From contig NZ_AORV01000052.1 in NCBI RefSeq assembly GCF_000350485.1, positions 20,152 to 84,151 on the forward strand: 64,000 nucleotides of DNA, in the 5' to 3' direction. This document shows positions 53,293 to 62,270 of the stretch, in pieces; position 1 is the stretch's first letter, and every line of letters starts with the position of its first letter. Made by a program: the position numbers and the translations under genes. The notes beneath the pieces are model-generated. The model was not told the DNA's origin. It was given only the letters and a program-made list of their open reading frames with translations, and did not search any database. Source of the DNA: Ruminiclostridium cellobioparum subsp. termitidis CT1112 (GTDB lineage: Bacteria > Bacillota > Clostridia > Acetivibrionales > DSM-1351).

Positions 53293-53401
53293 TGTTGCAT
53301 ATCTTATCAAAAAAAGACCTCATTTCTAGGTCTTTTTTAATGAAATTTATAACTCATGGAAAATAGATTTCCTCAGCCCAAAGTGGAATTAACTTATTTC
53401 C
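53293..53401 (+). repeat. Second end-like array behind the TniQ gene
   Basis: It has the layout of the left terminus in diverged form: TGTTGCATATCTTATC at 53293, a hairpin AAAAAAGACCT / AGGTCTTTTTT at 53310-53338, and two repeat-like units GGAAAATAGATTTCC (53358-53372) and GGAATTAACTTATTTCC (53385-53401). The same order and orientation as 49861-49972 argue for common descent. It ends 6 bp before the stop of the TniQ gene, and its hairpin also serves as that gene's terminator. Confidence 0.65.
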
Positions 53402-53407
53402 TTCTTT

Positions 53408-54694
53408 TCAAATACTATAACCTTCTTTTGTGCACCCTAACTCTTCTAGTGTCTCTTTCCAAACTCTTATTTCTTCCTCGCATCTTACTATATCTTTACC
53501 AAGTTCATATTTTATAGCATTCTTGCTTGGGAAAACACCTTTATGTAATAATAATTTCATTGTATTTTTAATTAAACTAAGTTTTTCTTTTTTTTGAACT
53601 TTTAAATAATTATTATAGTTTTCTTTTAAAATTTCAACTTCTTTAGGAAAGTACTTTTTGATAGTTGCATTTTTAATATTAACCTGATTAGAAAGTTTCG
53701 TAAGCGATACTCCATTTTTAGAAATTGCCTCGTCTAAATCTCTTTTTAGTTCTTTTATATCAGTTTTATTTCTAAAACTCTTATTTTTCATTATTATCTT
53801 TCTATTCAAAAACAAATCGGTAAAAGTTTCGATATCTTGTGTAAGTAATTCATATACAAAATATCCCACTTTAAACGAAAGCCTTAGCACATCAGACAAA
53901 CATGGTTTAACTTCCGCCCATTTATAAGGTAAACCATACGTTACATTTATTTCATTACATATCCTTTTCATAGAAATATTTAGTCCACCTATATTTTTGC
54001 GAAACTGTAAGAGATTTGCCCCTTTTAGTATGGGAAGCACAGCAAGTAATTGTCCAATATTGTCATAACTCCAAGTATGCCATTCGTCATTTACTAATGG
54101 AATTTTGCCGTTTTCATAACCACTTAAACCAAGCCAATAATTGCATTTACTACAGTATCCTACTCTGGATTGAGAAATAAAGATATTTAATTCATTGCAG
54201 TAAGGGCATCTTTGTATTAACGGTGTTTGATGTTTTCCACATATATCTACATCTCTAAATGTCCATATTAATTGTTCATATAGAGGTTCGTTTGATTTTA
54301 GACTTTCCTCAAAACAAAAGGGACACCACGCATTATTCTTTCGAAATGTACTTCTTGATTCAAAACATTCTTTCCATGCACTCATTGTTAAATGTCTGAG
54401 AGAATAATTGCAAGTTTTTTTCCCTAATATTCGAACTATGCAATCAGATACATCTGATTGCATAGCATTTATTTTCATTGCATTACCTCTTGCAAAATGA
54501 GTAATCATCAGATAATCTCTACCCATATCTGGAATCAATTCTTTTCGTATTAATGTTCCAACCGAAACACTATGAGCCTCTGCTAACCTTTTAATATAGC
54601 TTGTTAAACTTTCTACATACGGGGTGCCTATACCTATCGGTTTTAGATTATATAAATGGCTAATATTATATATATTATAGAATTCATTGTGCAT
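53408..54694 (-). CDS. tniQ: TniQ/TnsD-family target selector (copy 1)
   Basis: A 428-aa TniQ-family protein, which links target recognition to the TnsC ATPase. The N-terminal family block reads YVESLTSYIKRLAEAHSV. Zinc-ribbon cysteines follow in CPFCFEE, CGKHQTPLIQRCPYC and CSKCNYWLG. A C-terminal DNA-binding-like tail (GVFPSKNAIKYELG) resembles TnsD. The stop lies 6 bp from the second end array. A related protein (59701-61032) suggests two targeting modes. GAGG precedes the ATG at a longish 12-nt distance. It is the last gene of the tnsAB-tnsC-tniQ run. Confidence 0.9.
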   Translation of the reverse strand: MHNEFYNIYNISHLYNLKPIGIGTPYVESLTSYIKRLAEAHSVSVGTLIRKELIPDMGRDYLMITHFARGNAMKINAMQSDVSDCIVRILGKKTCNYSLRHLTMSAWKECFESRSTFRKNNAWCPFCFEESLKSNEPLYEQLIWTFRDVDICGKHQTPLIQRCPYCNELNIFISQSRVGYCSKCNYWLGLSGYENGKIPLVNDEWHTWSYDNIGQLLAVLPILKGANLLQFRKNIGGLNISMKRICNEINVTYGLPYKWAEVKPCLSDVLRLSFKVGYFVYELLTQDIETFTDLFLNRKIIMKNKSFRNKTDIKELKRDLDEAISKNGVSLTKLSNQVNIKNATIKKYFPKEVEILKENYNNYLKVQKKEKLSLIKNTMKLLLHKGVFPSKNAIKYELGKDIVRCEEEIRVWKETLEELGCTKEGYSI

Positions 54695-54752
54695 AATGTT
54701 TTATACCTCATAAATATTCATAAGTTTATTTAAAACAAATTAATATTTTTGC

Positions 54753-55937
54753 CTACCGATTATTAACGATATCCCTCTTAGGATTCCTTTCAAATGGTTT
54801 TGATTTGACCCTAGAAGTACCCATATTACGATCGAGTCGAGATTTATTTTCATTTTTCTCGAAACCTAACTTTTCTTCAATATTGCCCTCAGATAGTATC
54901 TTTTCCATTTTACTTTCTCCTTCTTCAATGCTTTGAAGTAATGCCGAACATGTATGCCCAGACTTTCTACTCTTCTCTAAATGTTCTATAGTTAATGTTT
55001 TCGCTTTTTCTTCTAATGCCAGAGAATAGGCATCTTTCAGCCAAATCTTTAAAGTACCAATACAACCAAGAGAATATTTATACAAATATTTCCACTCTTT
55101 ATCAGCAAGTTTTTCTGCACTCTGTTCAAGTGGTAAATGAAGTAAAAGCTTTTTTGCTGTCTTGCCAAAAATCATAACTTCATCTCTGTTCTTACAGCTA
55201 TAATGTCGAAAATGGACTATCTTCGTCCTTTGATTTATCTGATCTGTTATACTTTTATCTATATCCTCCAGGAATGTTGTTAGCTCATATGTCCCAATAA
55301 GTACAATAGGGGTTTGACTGGAATTCGTCAAAGACTTTAGAAGGTCAGCAGACCAATTTATCTTTTTTCCACTAGAAACCCTCAACATATGATGTGCTTC
55401 ATCTATAATTAATGCGCCTACCGTTCTATATCTGAGCGCTTTTTGAAGTACTTCTTGATAATCTGCTTTTTGTATCCTCGATATGGGAACACTCCGCCCA
55501 AAAGCATCAAACCCGTCTATCTTCCTATAGGAGACTTTATTCTCTATCATAGGTTCATTCAGTTTTTCAAGTGCACTCATCCATAAATTCCGAAAATTAA
55601 AGCTGCCTTGTTCTGGAGCTATTGCCTCAACATTAATTACAGGAACACATCCGGGATTCTCTATTAATGCTGGTCTTTTAAATTCAATGATTTTCTCTTT
55701 TATAGATTTAATAAGCTCTTTCTTGCCAACACCCGATGGACCACATACAAAAACAAGTCTTTCGGATACATGAGATGTAATGAAGCTTATTGTGCTGCTA
55801 ATAGCTTCATCTAAAAACTTATGTGATACTGTATAATTATCAAAATAAGTTTTTCGTTCTTCAACACTACTTTGTAGCAATTCTTCAGGAAATTTATACT
55901 TTTCCACATTATTATTTAAACTTTTTATGTGTTCCAT
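54753..55937 (-). CDS. tnsC: TnsC/TniB-type AAA+ transposition regulator
   Basis: A 394-aa AAA+ ATPase that would polymerise on DNA and connect TniQ with the transposase. Walker A is VCGPSGVGKKE (residues 66-73 GPSGVGKK), in which the usual Ser/Thr after the P-loop lysine is Lys. Walker B is ALIIDEAHH (175-183), and a sensor-type region follows (TPIVLIGTYELTTFL). The Arg/Lys-rich C-terminus (SRVKSKPFERNPKR) may contact TnsB. It lies 52 bp from the transposase gene and 58 bp from tniQ in the same direction. The Walker change is unusual for an active member of the family. Confidence 0.9.
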   Translation of the reverse strand: MEHIKSLNNNVEKYKFPEELLQSSVEERKTYFDNYTVSHKFLDEAISSTISFITSHVSERLVFVCGPSGVGKKELIKSIKEKIIEFKRPALIENPGCVPVINVEAIAPEQGSFNFRNLWMSALEKLNEPMIENKVSYRKIDGFDAFGRSVPISRIQKADYQEVLQKALRYRTVGALIIDEAHHMLRVSSGKKINWSADLLKSLTNSSQTPIVLIGTYELTTFLEDIDKSITDQINQRTKIVHFRHYSCKNRDEVMIFGKTAKKLLLHLPLEQSAEKLADKEWKYLYKYSLGCIGTLKIWLKDAYSLALEEKAKTLTIEHLEKSRKSGHTCSALLQSIEEGESKMEKILSEGNIEEKLGFEKNENKSRLDRNMGTSRVKSKPFERNPKRDIVNNR

Positions 55938-55989
55938 TCAGTATTATCACACCCTTTAAGCATCAACTGCATAAAAAATAATTGTTCAA

Positions 55990-58662
55990 CTAGTCTTCAT
56001 CTAGATCGAAATATATGTCCTCATCAATATCAAAGTTTCGATCATAAAATTCCTCGCTCTTCTCATTCGAACTACTATTAGAGCATCCATTAATTACATA
56101 GAGTTGCGTATCTATTTCTTCATCAAATATGCATTGCTTCAAATACTCTTCAGTCTTTTCAGCCTTCAAAATAAAATTAGCTAATTCCTTAGCTGAAACA
56201 CCCGATTTTCTAGCGTAATTTTGCTTTTGAGCCAGTAATTCTTGTGAAGCAATTGAAATCTCACTTTCAGTTTTACCCTTTAATATACTGTAATATTGGG
56301 AATAACACTTCTCCCATTGCCCGCGAACATAACAGTATACAATACCAATATCCCATGGGTCAAAACGAGTGGGGACTCGTGTTCCTGCTACATCAGGTTT
56401 GTTGAAATTTTTACAATAATAATAAAAGTATTGAACCTTAACTCCACGCTGTAAGTCAACTAGAGAAGTACCATTGTTTCTCTTTGCTACTGGAAGAGTC
56501 ATAATTTTAAACTCATCATTATAAGGAATAAATCGTAATTTCCTTTTCCCGGAAATTTTAATGCTACGTTCAAATGCCTCTCTTGGACTTTCTCCTAATG
56601 CGGTATGCTCATTTACATCATAAAACTCATAAAGGTATTCTTTTAATAATTCATATAAATTGGGTAGAGTCCAAACAGCATGATTCTTGGGATTGACTGA
56701 TTTCGTAACTTGTCGAACATTTTTTATAATTTTTGTATTACCCTGCAAATTGTGAATTAATTGATGCATTACTGTACCAAAGAGCCGTTCTCCAACGGAA
56801 CCAAATCTTGCTTTATGTGGGGGTCGTCTTTTAACTGTAACCCCATAAAATGCAAATAAAGTTTCAAAATAGGTACTCCTAAAATCACGACCATTATCTG
56901 TAATAATTATCTGAGGGAGTCTATTAAACCTTCTTACACATTCCCGTATAACCATCATATCACTCCTGTAAGATGGCTCATCAAATGTAATAAAGAAAGC
57001 TAATACTCTCCTTGTAAAGGCATCCATCAGAATTGTGATCCATGCTTTACCAAGTTTTTTCCCTGTTTTTGAATGTACCATCTCTAGATCGATTTCAGTA
57101 TGGTCTATATGAGCAATGTGAAATGCTCTCTCCCCATGTCTTGGAGTAGTCATATCTAATTCCCAATAGAACTCCTCTTGCGCATATGCGGCTCTACTCC
57201 CTTGCGTCTGCAAAATTCTTTGGTATTTGGGCCTTGATTTAATTATTCTGCCAAAACTTTTTTGGCTCGGCGCAATTAATCCTTTATTTGTACAAACTTT
57301 AATAAATTTTCCATAAAGGACTTTAACGCTCTGATTTGTAACTGTTTCATTCTCATCTAAAAACATATTAACGAAATCTAGCATATCATCTGGAAGATGA
57401 GGGGTCCTATTACCACGATCTTTTATTTTAGGAATAAGCCCTATATATCCAGAACCATATTGTTGCTCCGCTTGTTTGAAGTCATTTACCCAATTACGAA
57501 TTGTTCTCTGAGTTACTTTTATACCTTCTTTTATATCTTTAATGGGGATTCCCTCTAAAATGGGAAGAATAATTTCATACCTAAAGTTAGCTATTTTAAG
57601 ATCTTGCTCACTTGCTTTTGCAATAATTGTCATAATAGTCGAGTCTATTGCCTTGATAATTTCATTTTCTTCCCTCTTAATGCGATTTTCAGAAACCATG
57701 TTAAAGAACTGTTCTTTCCCTATCTCAATAATCTTTCCTTCTTCTGAGCTTAGTGAAATGTTTTTTTCGCCCAAGTTCGCTATCACCCAGGGGTTTTTAT
57801 CCCATATAATTTTATTACCAGGAGCAACCTCTATTGTATGGTCAGTGAACAAAGGTATATTTTTACGAGTTGTAAGCGTTTTATAAGCATATGCTGTTTG
57901 TTTATCTATAAAAACACAAGTGAAATCAGGTTCACTTAGCAGCTCTTGCTCAATATTTATATATATTTCTCCCCTCGCTACCATATAGTAAATATCATCT
58001 ACTTCCACACAATCAATTTTTAGTAGTTCAATCAAGGATATACCAGGGTTGCTACGAACACGTGATAAAACCTTATTGATTGATTTCAGCGAAACACATG
58101 TTTTGGTATCAAATAAATAATCTTCTAGGAATTCCAAATTCCTTTGAAGAGTCCAATTAATCTCACTTGAGGATTTTACCCAGTAGTGAAGTCCAAATTG
58201 CTTAGCATATTCCTCCCCAGGAGGGCAGCTCCATTTTCCATTAATCAAAACATACCTGTTGGGTGAGTCCTTTGCAAGCTCTAGTAACTCTTCTTCAGTC
58301 TTCCATTCTTCCCATCCTGCTCTATCATTGTAAAGTACAAAGTAATCTGGTGTATGATATATTGTTACTACTTTTTCTTTAGCAGATTTATAGGATATTT
58401 TTATTGCGGGTGGCTGATCATACATTTCTATTACAGAATCGTCATGTTCTTTAAGATACAATCCAGGTAATTCAACTTTATGGCTCTCAAACTGGATTGT
58501 CTTGCCCATTTTTCCACTGGGGTATAGCCCAAACATATTTTTCCTTCCGCCTCCAACATTGCGAGATGGTTCACTTTCTCGAATTCTACTTATCAATTCA
58601 GTAGTAGATTCAGAGTAACCAAGTTCTTTACACCATTTTTTGAACTCATCATTTGTAAACAT
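55990..58662 (-). CDS. tnsAB: TnsA-TnsB fusion transposase
   Basis: An 890-aa protein, longer than usual TnsB (about 700 aa). The N-terminal domain looks like a TnsA endonuclease: a Glu at about 59 (QFESHKVEL), EMYDQPPAI, the Asp of HTPDYFVLY (D106) and E119-W-K121 in GWEEWKTEE. This is the E-D-ExK pattern of the nuclease that cuts the 5' strands. Helix-turn-helix segments follow (RTIRNWVNDF). The RNase H transposase core has D520 (HIAHIDHTE), D589 (IITDNGRDF) and E625 (VGERLFG), with 35 residues between D589 and E625. An acidic tail ends the protein. AAGGAGG precedes the ATG. Both nuclease halves imply cut-and-paste transposition. Confidence 0.92.
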   Translation of the reverse strand: MFTNDEFKKWCKELGYSESTTELISRIRESEPSRNVGGGRKNMFGLYPSGKMGKTIQFESHKVELPGLYLKEHDDSVIEMYDQPPAIKISYKSAKEKVVTIYHTPDYFVLYNDRAGWEEWKTEEELLELAKDSPNRYVLINGKWSCPPGEEYAKQFGLHYWVKSSSEINWTLQRNLEFLEDYLFDTKTCVSLKSINKVLSRVRSNPGISLIELLKIDCVEVDDIYYMVARGEIYINIEQELLSEPDFTCVFIDKQTAYAYKTLTTRKNIPLFTDHTIEVAPGNKIIWDKNPWVIANLGEKNISLSSEEGKIIEIGKEQFFNMVSENRIKREENEIIKAIDSTIMTIIAKASEQDLKIANFRYEIILPILEGIPIKDIKEGIKVTQRTIRNWVNDFKQAEQQYGSGYIGLIPKIKDRGNRTPHLPDDMLDFVNMFLDENETVTNQSVKVLYGKFIKVCTNKGLIAPSQKSFGRIIKSRPKYQRILQTQGSRAAYAQEEFYWELDMTTPRHGERAFHIAHIDHTEIDLEMVHSKTGKKLGKAWITILMDAFTRRVLAFFITFDEPSYRSDMMVIRECVRRFNRLPQIIITDNGRDFRSTYFETLFAFYGVTVKRRPPHKARFGSVGERLFGTVMHQLIHNLQGNTKIIKNVRQVTKSVNPKNHAVWTLPNLYELLKEYLYEFYDVNEHTALGESPREAFERSIKISGKRKLRFIPYNDEFKIMTLPVAKRNNGTSLVDLQRGVKVQYFYYYCKNFNKPDVAGTRVPTRFDPWDIGIVYCYVRGQWEKCYSQYYSILKGKTESEISIASQELLAQKQNYARKSGVSAKELANFILKAEKTEEYLKQCIFDEEIDTQLYVINGCSNSSSNEKSEEFYDRNFDIDEDIYFDLDED

Positions 58663-59057
58663 TTACAATCCTCCTTAGATACAATAGGTTCCATACCTCT
58701 CATTAAAAATTTAACCACAGTAAAAGTCATTATAAAATCCATATCTTCTACTCCGAGTGCCTGTACAAGTTTGTCTTCCTGTTAAGGCTATCAACTACCA
58801 TTTAAAAATTTTAGCTATTACCGAATATCTTGATTCCCAACTGTTTTTTGAAAATGATAACCTAAAAATAATAATAGGCAAAAAAAGCAAAAGCTCAGAG
58901 AATGTAGCTAAATGAGATCCAAAAAAATCTCTTTTAAAGCAGCGTCGTGTTACACGCCATATACACCCTCCGAGCGTCTTATTCTAACCGTAAAAATACA
59001 ATCCGATTAGATGCCTCTCAATATTCACTTAATTGATAATTTGTATATCGAAAACAA
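58663..59057. other. Gap upstream of the transposase gene
   Basis: About 395 bp with no gene, CRISPR-like repeat or tRNA that I can find. The transposase promoter must lie here, but no good TTGACA/TATAAT pair is evident. No copy of the end repeat is present. Confidence 0.5.
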
Positions 59058-59279
59058 CTATAATTTACTTTTCGGTCTATAATATTTAATACGCAATTCT
59101 TCCTGATGCGATTTTCTATTCATTACATCCTCTAGAAGAAATATGTTCCGTTTTATAGGGTTAAGTTTTCCACTTTTAACCAATTGACTTAATCGTGCTC
59201 TCTTTATATCAAGTATTTGTAAGACTTCACATGAAGTTACTATTGCACTTTTTATCTGCTCGTTATTATACATTTTCAT
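59058..59279 (-). CDS. Small helix-turn-helix (MerR/excisionase-like) protein
   Basis: A 73-aa protein with one MerR-like winged helix: IVTSCEVLQILDIKRARLSQLV, written as SCEVLQILDIKRARLSQL in the core, followed by KSGKLNPIKRNIFLLEDVM, the wing and a basic tail (YYRPKSKL). This is the pattern of excisionase or small regulator proteins. AAGGG lies 5 nt before the ATG at 59279. It lies between the two halves of the transposition module and may regulate transcription of tnsAB-tnsC-tniQ. Confidence 0.75.
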   Translation of the reverse strand: MKMYNNEQIKSAIVTSCEVLQILDIKRARLSQLVKSGKLNPIKRNIFLLEDVMNRKSHQEELRIKYYRPKSKL

Positions 59280-59700
59280 CAATTCCCTTTTTATTCCTTA
59301 CCATAATATACTAATATCATATCTATAAATATTTGTAAATAGGTTTAAAAAATAATTGGAATTTACCTTCATATGTTAAATAAAAAATCTCAATTTAAAA
59401 CTTATATGTAATAACATGAAAACGATAGAATACATTCCATGCAACAAGAAAAGGGCTTTATAAAACTAACTTTATAAGTTTGCTGTGTATCCCTCCTTCT
59501 TAAATCAAATAATAATAAATACATTCTTTTTTTCGCCTTGACTTTTTATCCATTTGCTAACACTATTTTTTTCGGTGTAAATATCGCTATTACAATATTA
59601 CATTTTGTCTATAATAATATCTTACATACATCCTATTGCATAAGCTATATGTTATGGTGTTAGGGGCTTAACTTATAAGCATGCTAAATAAAATAGATGT
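59280..59700. other. Gap between TniQ copy 2 and the HTH gene
   Basis: About 420 bp of very AT-rich DNA without a gene that I can support. Short inverted words such as CTTTATAA..TTATAAG at about 59456-59480 could end the TniQ copy 2 transcript, but the stem is weak. No end repeat or CRISPR unit is seen. Confidence 0.45.
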
Positions 59701-61032
59701 TTATTTTCCCAAGCCATTCATTCCAAGTTTAGACTTCCATGCTTCTTTTGCAACTTTTTCCCTCAGTATTATTTTGTTTGAAAGATTCATTTCTATCTTC
59801 CTTCTCCCCGGATATTGGCCATTTGCTAATAGATTCTCTATTGTATAATCTATTTCTTGTTTTACTTTTTGTGCTCTTTCAATACCGCTTTTTTCTAAGC
59901 TCTGCTTATGATTTTTTGAGATCTGCTTGCATAAATCAGGAAAAATCCTATACAATACTCTTTTATTAATTCCAATCTTTTGCGCTACCTGTGACATCGG
60001 AATATTTTTATCTTTTCGTAAATACTTTTCTAATTCTTCCCTTACTTGATCGTAACAAAGTTTTTTTCTTCCTATATACTTATTTTCGGTTACAATACTT
60101 GCCTCCCCTCCTATTAAACGACTTGTCTTTGCTGTAATATCAGCGTTTATTAGCATGTCTTTCAACATCACTCCAAATCTATATCCTATAAATAACAATT
60201 TATCGAGTGTTGGTATTGATTTACCGCTTGACCAGTCAGATACAGTTGCCTTTGAAAAACCTGTAAATCTACCAAAGTCCAAAATCCCATTACAGGTATT
60301 ATAAATTAGGTAATTTATATTATTGGTTAGGTTCTCCCTTTTGGGAAAGCAATTTAATGTAGGAGCTAAACGAAGTAGTTCCCCAATATTAGAATTTACC
60401 CAACTCTGATATTTAATATCACTTCCGGATTTATTATTATTGTCTTTAGGACTATCCCCAAGCCATGCATTGCATTTTGGGCAAAACCCATTACATCCTT
60501 TCCGGTGTAGATACGGAATTTTACTATTACAATTAGGACATACGCTGGCTAATCTAATACCATGTTTTTCGCATATCTCAGCAACCTTAAAATTCCACAG
60601 TAATGGAGAAAAAATTGGCAAGCTACTCTTTCTTAATTCTTCATAGCATTCCGGGCACCATGATAGTGTGCCCTTTAATAAACCTTTTGCAGGAATAACG
60701 TCTCTCCATGTAGTCATGGTCATATATTGTATATCATTTCGACATGTCAATGCTGAAATAATCCCGGCAAAATCAGAAGCATTTTTGTGGGTTCCATTTA
60801 AAGCATGGGCTGAATCTAAGAAGCCATTTCCACCATTTACTGCGTATTTAGAGATATATTCCCTATTAAGTCTTTGCGCTAATACCCTATTTAACAATGT
60901 GCCAGTATATACAGAATGCGCTTCTGAAAGTCTTGTTATATAACTTGTGAGACTTTCAATATATTCTGTTTTCAATCCCCCAGGTTCAATATTATATAGG
61001 TAACTATGCTGAAAAAAATAAATCTCTTCCAT
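59701..61032 (-). CDS. tniQ: TniQ/TnsD-family target selector (copy 2)
   Basis: A 443-aa protein related to copy 1. The same N-terminal block is YIESLTSYITRLSEAHSV; zinc cysteines are in CPECYEEL, CEKHGIRLASVCPNC and CPKCNAWLG. A helix-turn-helix-like segment (FTGFSKATVSDWSSGKSI) lies at mid-length, and the C-terminal tail (GQYPGRRKIEMNLSN, then AWKSKLG) is TnsD-like. The ATG at 61032 has AGGAG 10 nt upstream; the open frame above it lacks a site. It is separated from the rest of the module by the HTH gene, so it is probably expressed independently and serves a second target. Confidence 0.88.
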   Translation of the reverse strand: MEEIYFFQHSYLYNIEPGGLKTEYIESLTSYITRLSEAHSVYTGTLLNRVLAQRLNREYISKYAVNGGNGFLDSAHALNGTHKNASDFAGIISALTCRNDIQYMTMTTWRDVIPAKGLLKGTLSWCPECYEELRKSSLPIFSPLLWNFKVAEICEKHGIRLASVCPNCNSKIPYLHRKGCNGFCPKCNAWLGDSPKDNNNKSGSDIKYQSWVNSNIGELLRLAPTLNCFPKRENLTNNINYLIYNTCNGILDFGRFTGFSKATVSDWSSGKSIPTLDKLLFIGYRFGVMLKDMLINADITAKTSRLIGGEASIVTENKYIGRKKLCYDQVREELEKYLRKDKNIPMSQVAQKIGINKRVLYRIFPDLCKQISKNHKQSLEKSGIERAQKVKQEIDYTIENLLANGQYPGRRKIEMNLSNKIILREKVAKEAWKSKLGMNGLGK

Positions 61033-61221
61033 CTGCGCTTGACTCCTTATGCCTTTAAGGAGATTATTAACATTCAATATCAAGTTTAGATTATCTGAAT
61101 ATATTTCCTAACTAAAAGTTAAATAAATTTTGGGCTGTTAGCACTTTACAAAAGAAGTAGGTTAAGTGTGTGCCCTCCACAGCAACTTTAAAATAAAGTT
61201 TGTATGCCTTAAAATCTTATA

Positions 61222-61262
61222 GCAAAAACAGCCTCCTACGACTTTATTATGTCATAGAAGGC
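61222..61262 (-). terminator. Terminator of the two-gene ATPase unit
   Basis: Minus-strand hairpin with 12-nt arms (61251-61262 and 61231-61242), two mismatches and an 8-nt loop, followed by TGTTTTTG. It lies about 36 bp past the stop of the gene at 61298-62260. The remaining gap to TniQ copy 2 shows no gene. Confidence 0.72.
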
Positions 61263-61297
61263 TATATATTAGTATTTCAGACATTTATTCACAGGAT

Positions 61298-62260
61298 CTA
61301 AAAAATATTTTTAAACATATGAACATTTTCTCCATGCATTGAATAATTGAACTTGTTGTATACCTCTGCAGAAATATAAGACAATTGAATATCTTTGTTA
61401 CTAATTCCTAATAGCCCGCATGCAATCGTAGAAATTTTATTATTCATAGGTATGATAACATTATTGCAATTGTTATAAATATCTAAATATGCTTCTATAT
61501 GCTTTTTGCATTTAATTATATCAATTACTGAAACTTCTATATTGTTAATATTCGGAAATAACTCAATTAAATTGTTGCATTTACTTTTATTTATCGCATA
61601 ATGTTCATTATTAATTGATTCTTCAATTGCGCCATTAATTAAAGTGATGTGTTCATAATCAAAAATTTCAATTATTTTTTTTGTCCTTTCGTTCTCAAAT
61701 CCCATTATAATTAATAAATGATTTTCTTTAGATGGATCAAAGTTCCCAGGATAGCCTATTATTGTTCTTACTTCTTTTATGCCCTTAGTTAACCACTTCT
61801 TGTCGTAATCTTTTTCATCAATTGAATACTCTTTAGATTCTAAATAGCAAAAAACAATTTTATCAGTAAGATTTTGATACTCACTAATAATTTTAATAAA
61901 CATCAAAAGATGTTCGTGAGAAAAAGTTGTTATATCAATCAATATCTTCCCAGAAATATTAATACCGTTTAAATTGTTTTCTATAACTTCTTTAATTGCT
62001 TTATATGAGAAACTAGGGTTATTATACTTTAGCTCAACTCTTTGCTTAAAATTTGAATTCAGAATGGAATATATTTTGTCTGCATTATTAATATTTTCAA
62101 TATAAAAGTCATTTATGTAAAATATTATGCTATTAGGAATTTCTATAGTCGCTAAAGCCGTAGGTATAATATAGCTTCGATTTTCAAAACCAGCCGCACA
62201 AATAAAAACATCAATATTTTTCAAGGTATCTAAATCTTTTAATGTAAATATTTCTTTCAT
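61298..62260 (-). CDS. Unknown protein with two Rossmann-like halves
   Basis: A 320-aa protein that I do not recognise. Two similar halves are visible: VFICAAGFENRSYIIPTAL in the first and LLIIMGFENERTKKIIEIF in the second, each followed by a beta-strand-like stretch (SIIFYIND, HITLINGA). In the first half ILIDITTFSHEHLLMFIKII resembles the strand-loop-helix (DiTgGtK) signature of CARF-type nucleotide sensors, which is only a suggestion. AAGGAG lies 6 nt before the ATG and 10 bp after the ATPase stop, so it is the second gene of a two-gene operon. Confidence 0.7.
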   Translation of the reverse strand: MKEIFTLKDLDTLKNIDVFICAAGFENRSYIIPTALATIEIPNSIIFYINDFYIENINNADKIYSILNSNFKQRVELKYNNPSFSYKAIKEVIENNLNGINISGKILIDITTFSHEHLLMFIKIISEYQNLTDKIVFCYLESKEYSIDEKDYDKKWLTKGIKEVRTIIGYPGNFDPSKENHLLIIMGFENERTKKIIEIFDYEHITLINGAIEESINNEHYAINKSKCNNLIELFPNINNIEVSVIDIIKCKKHIEAYLDIYNNCNNVIIPMNNKISTIACGLLGISNKDIQLSYISAEVYNKFNYSMHGENVHMFKNIF

Positions 62261-62270
62261 AGTTTGCTCC

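Noticed and set aside
54753..55937. TnsC-like gene called as a pseudogene because of its Walker A change
   Set aside because: The frame is intact over a normal length, Walker B is conserved and the neighbours are intact, so the substitution alone does not show inactivity.
58663..59057. Possible ncRNA or tRNA-like sequence in the gap before the transposase gene
   Set aside because: A GC-richer patch near 58940-58980 caught attention, but no cloverleaf, T-loop motif or stable long stem could be drawn.
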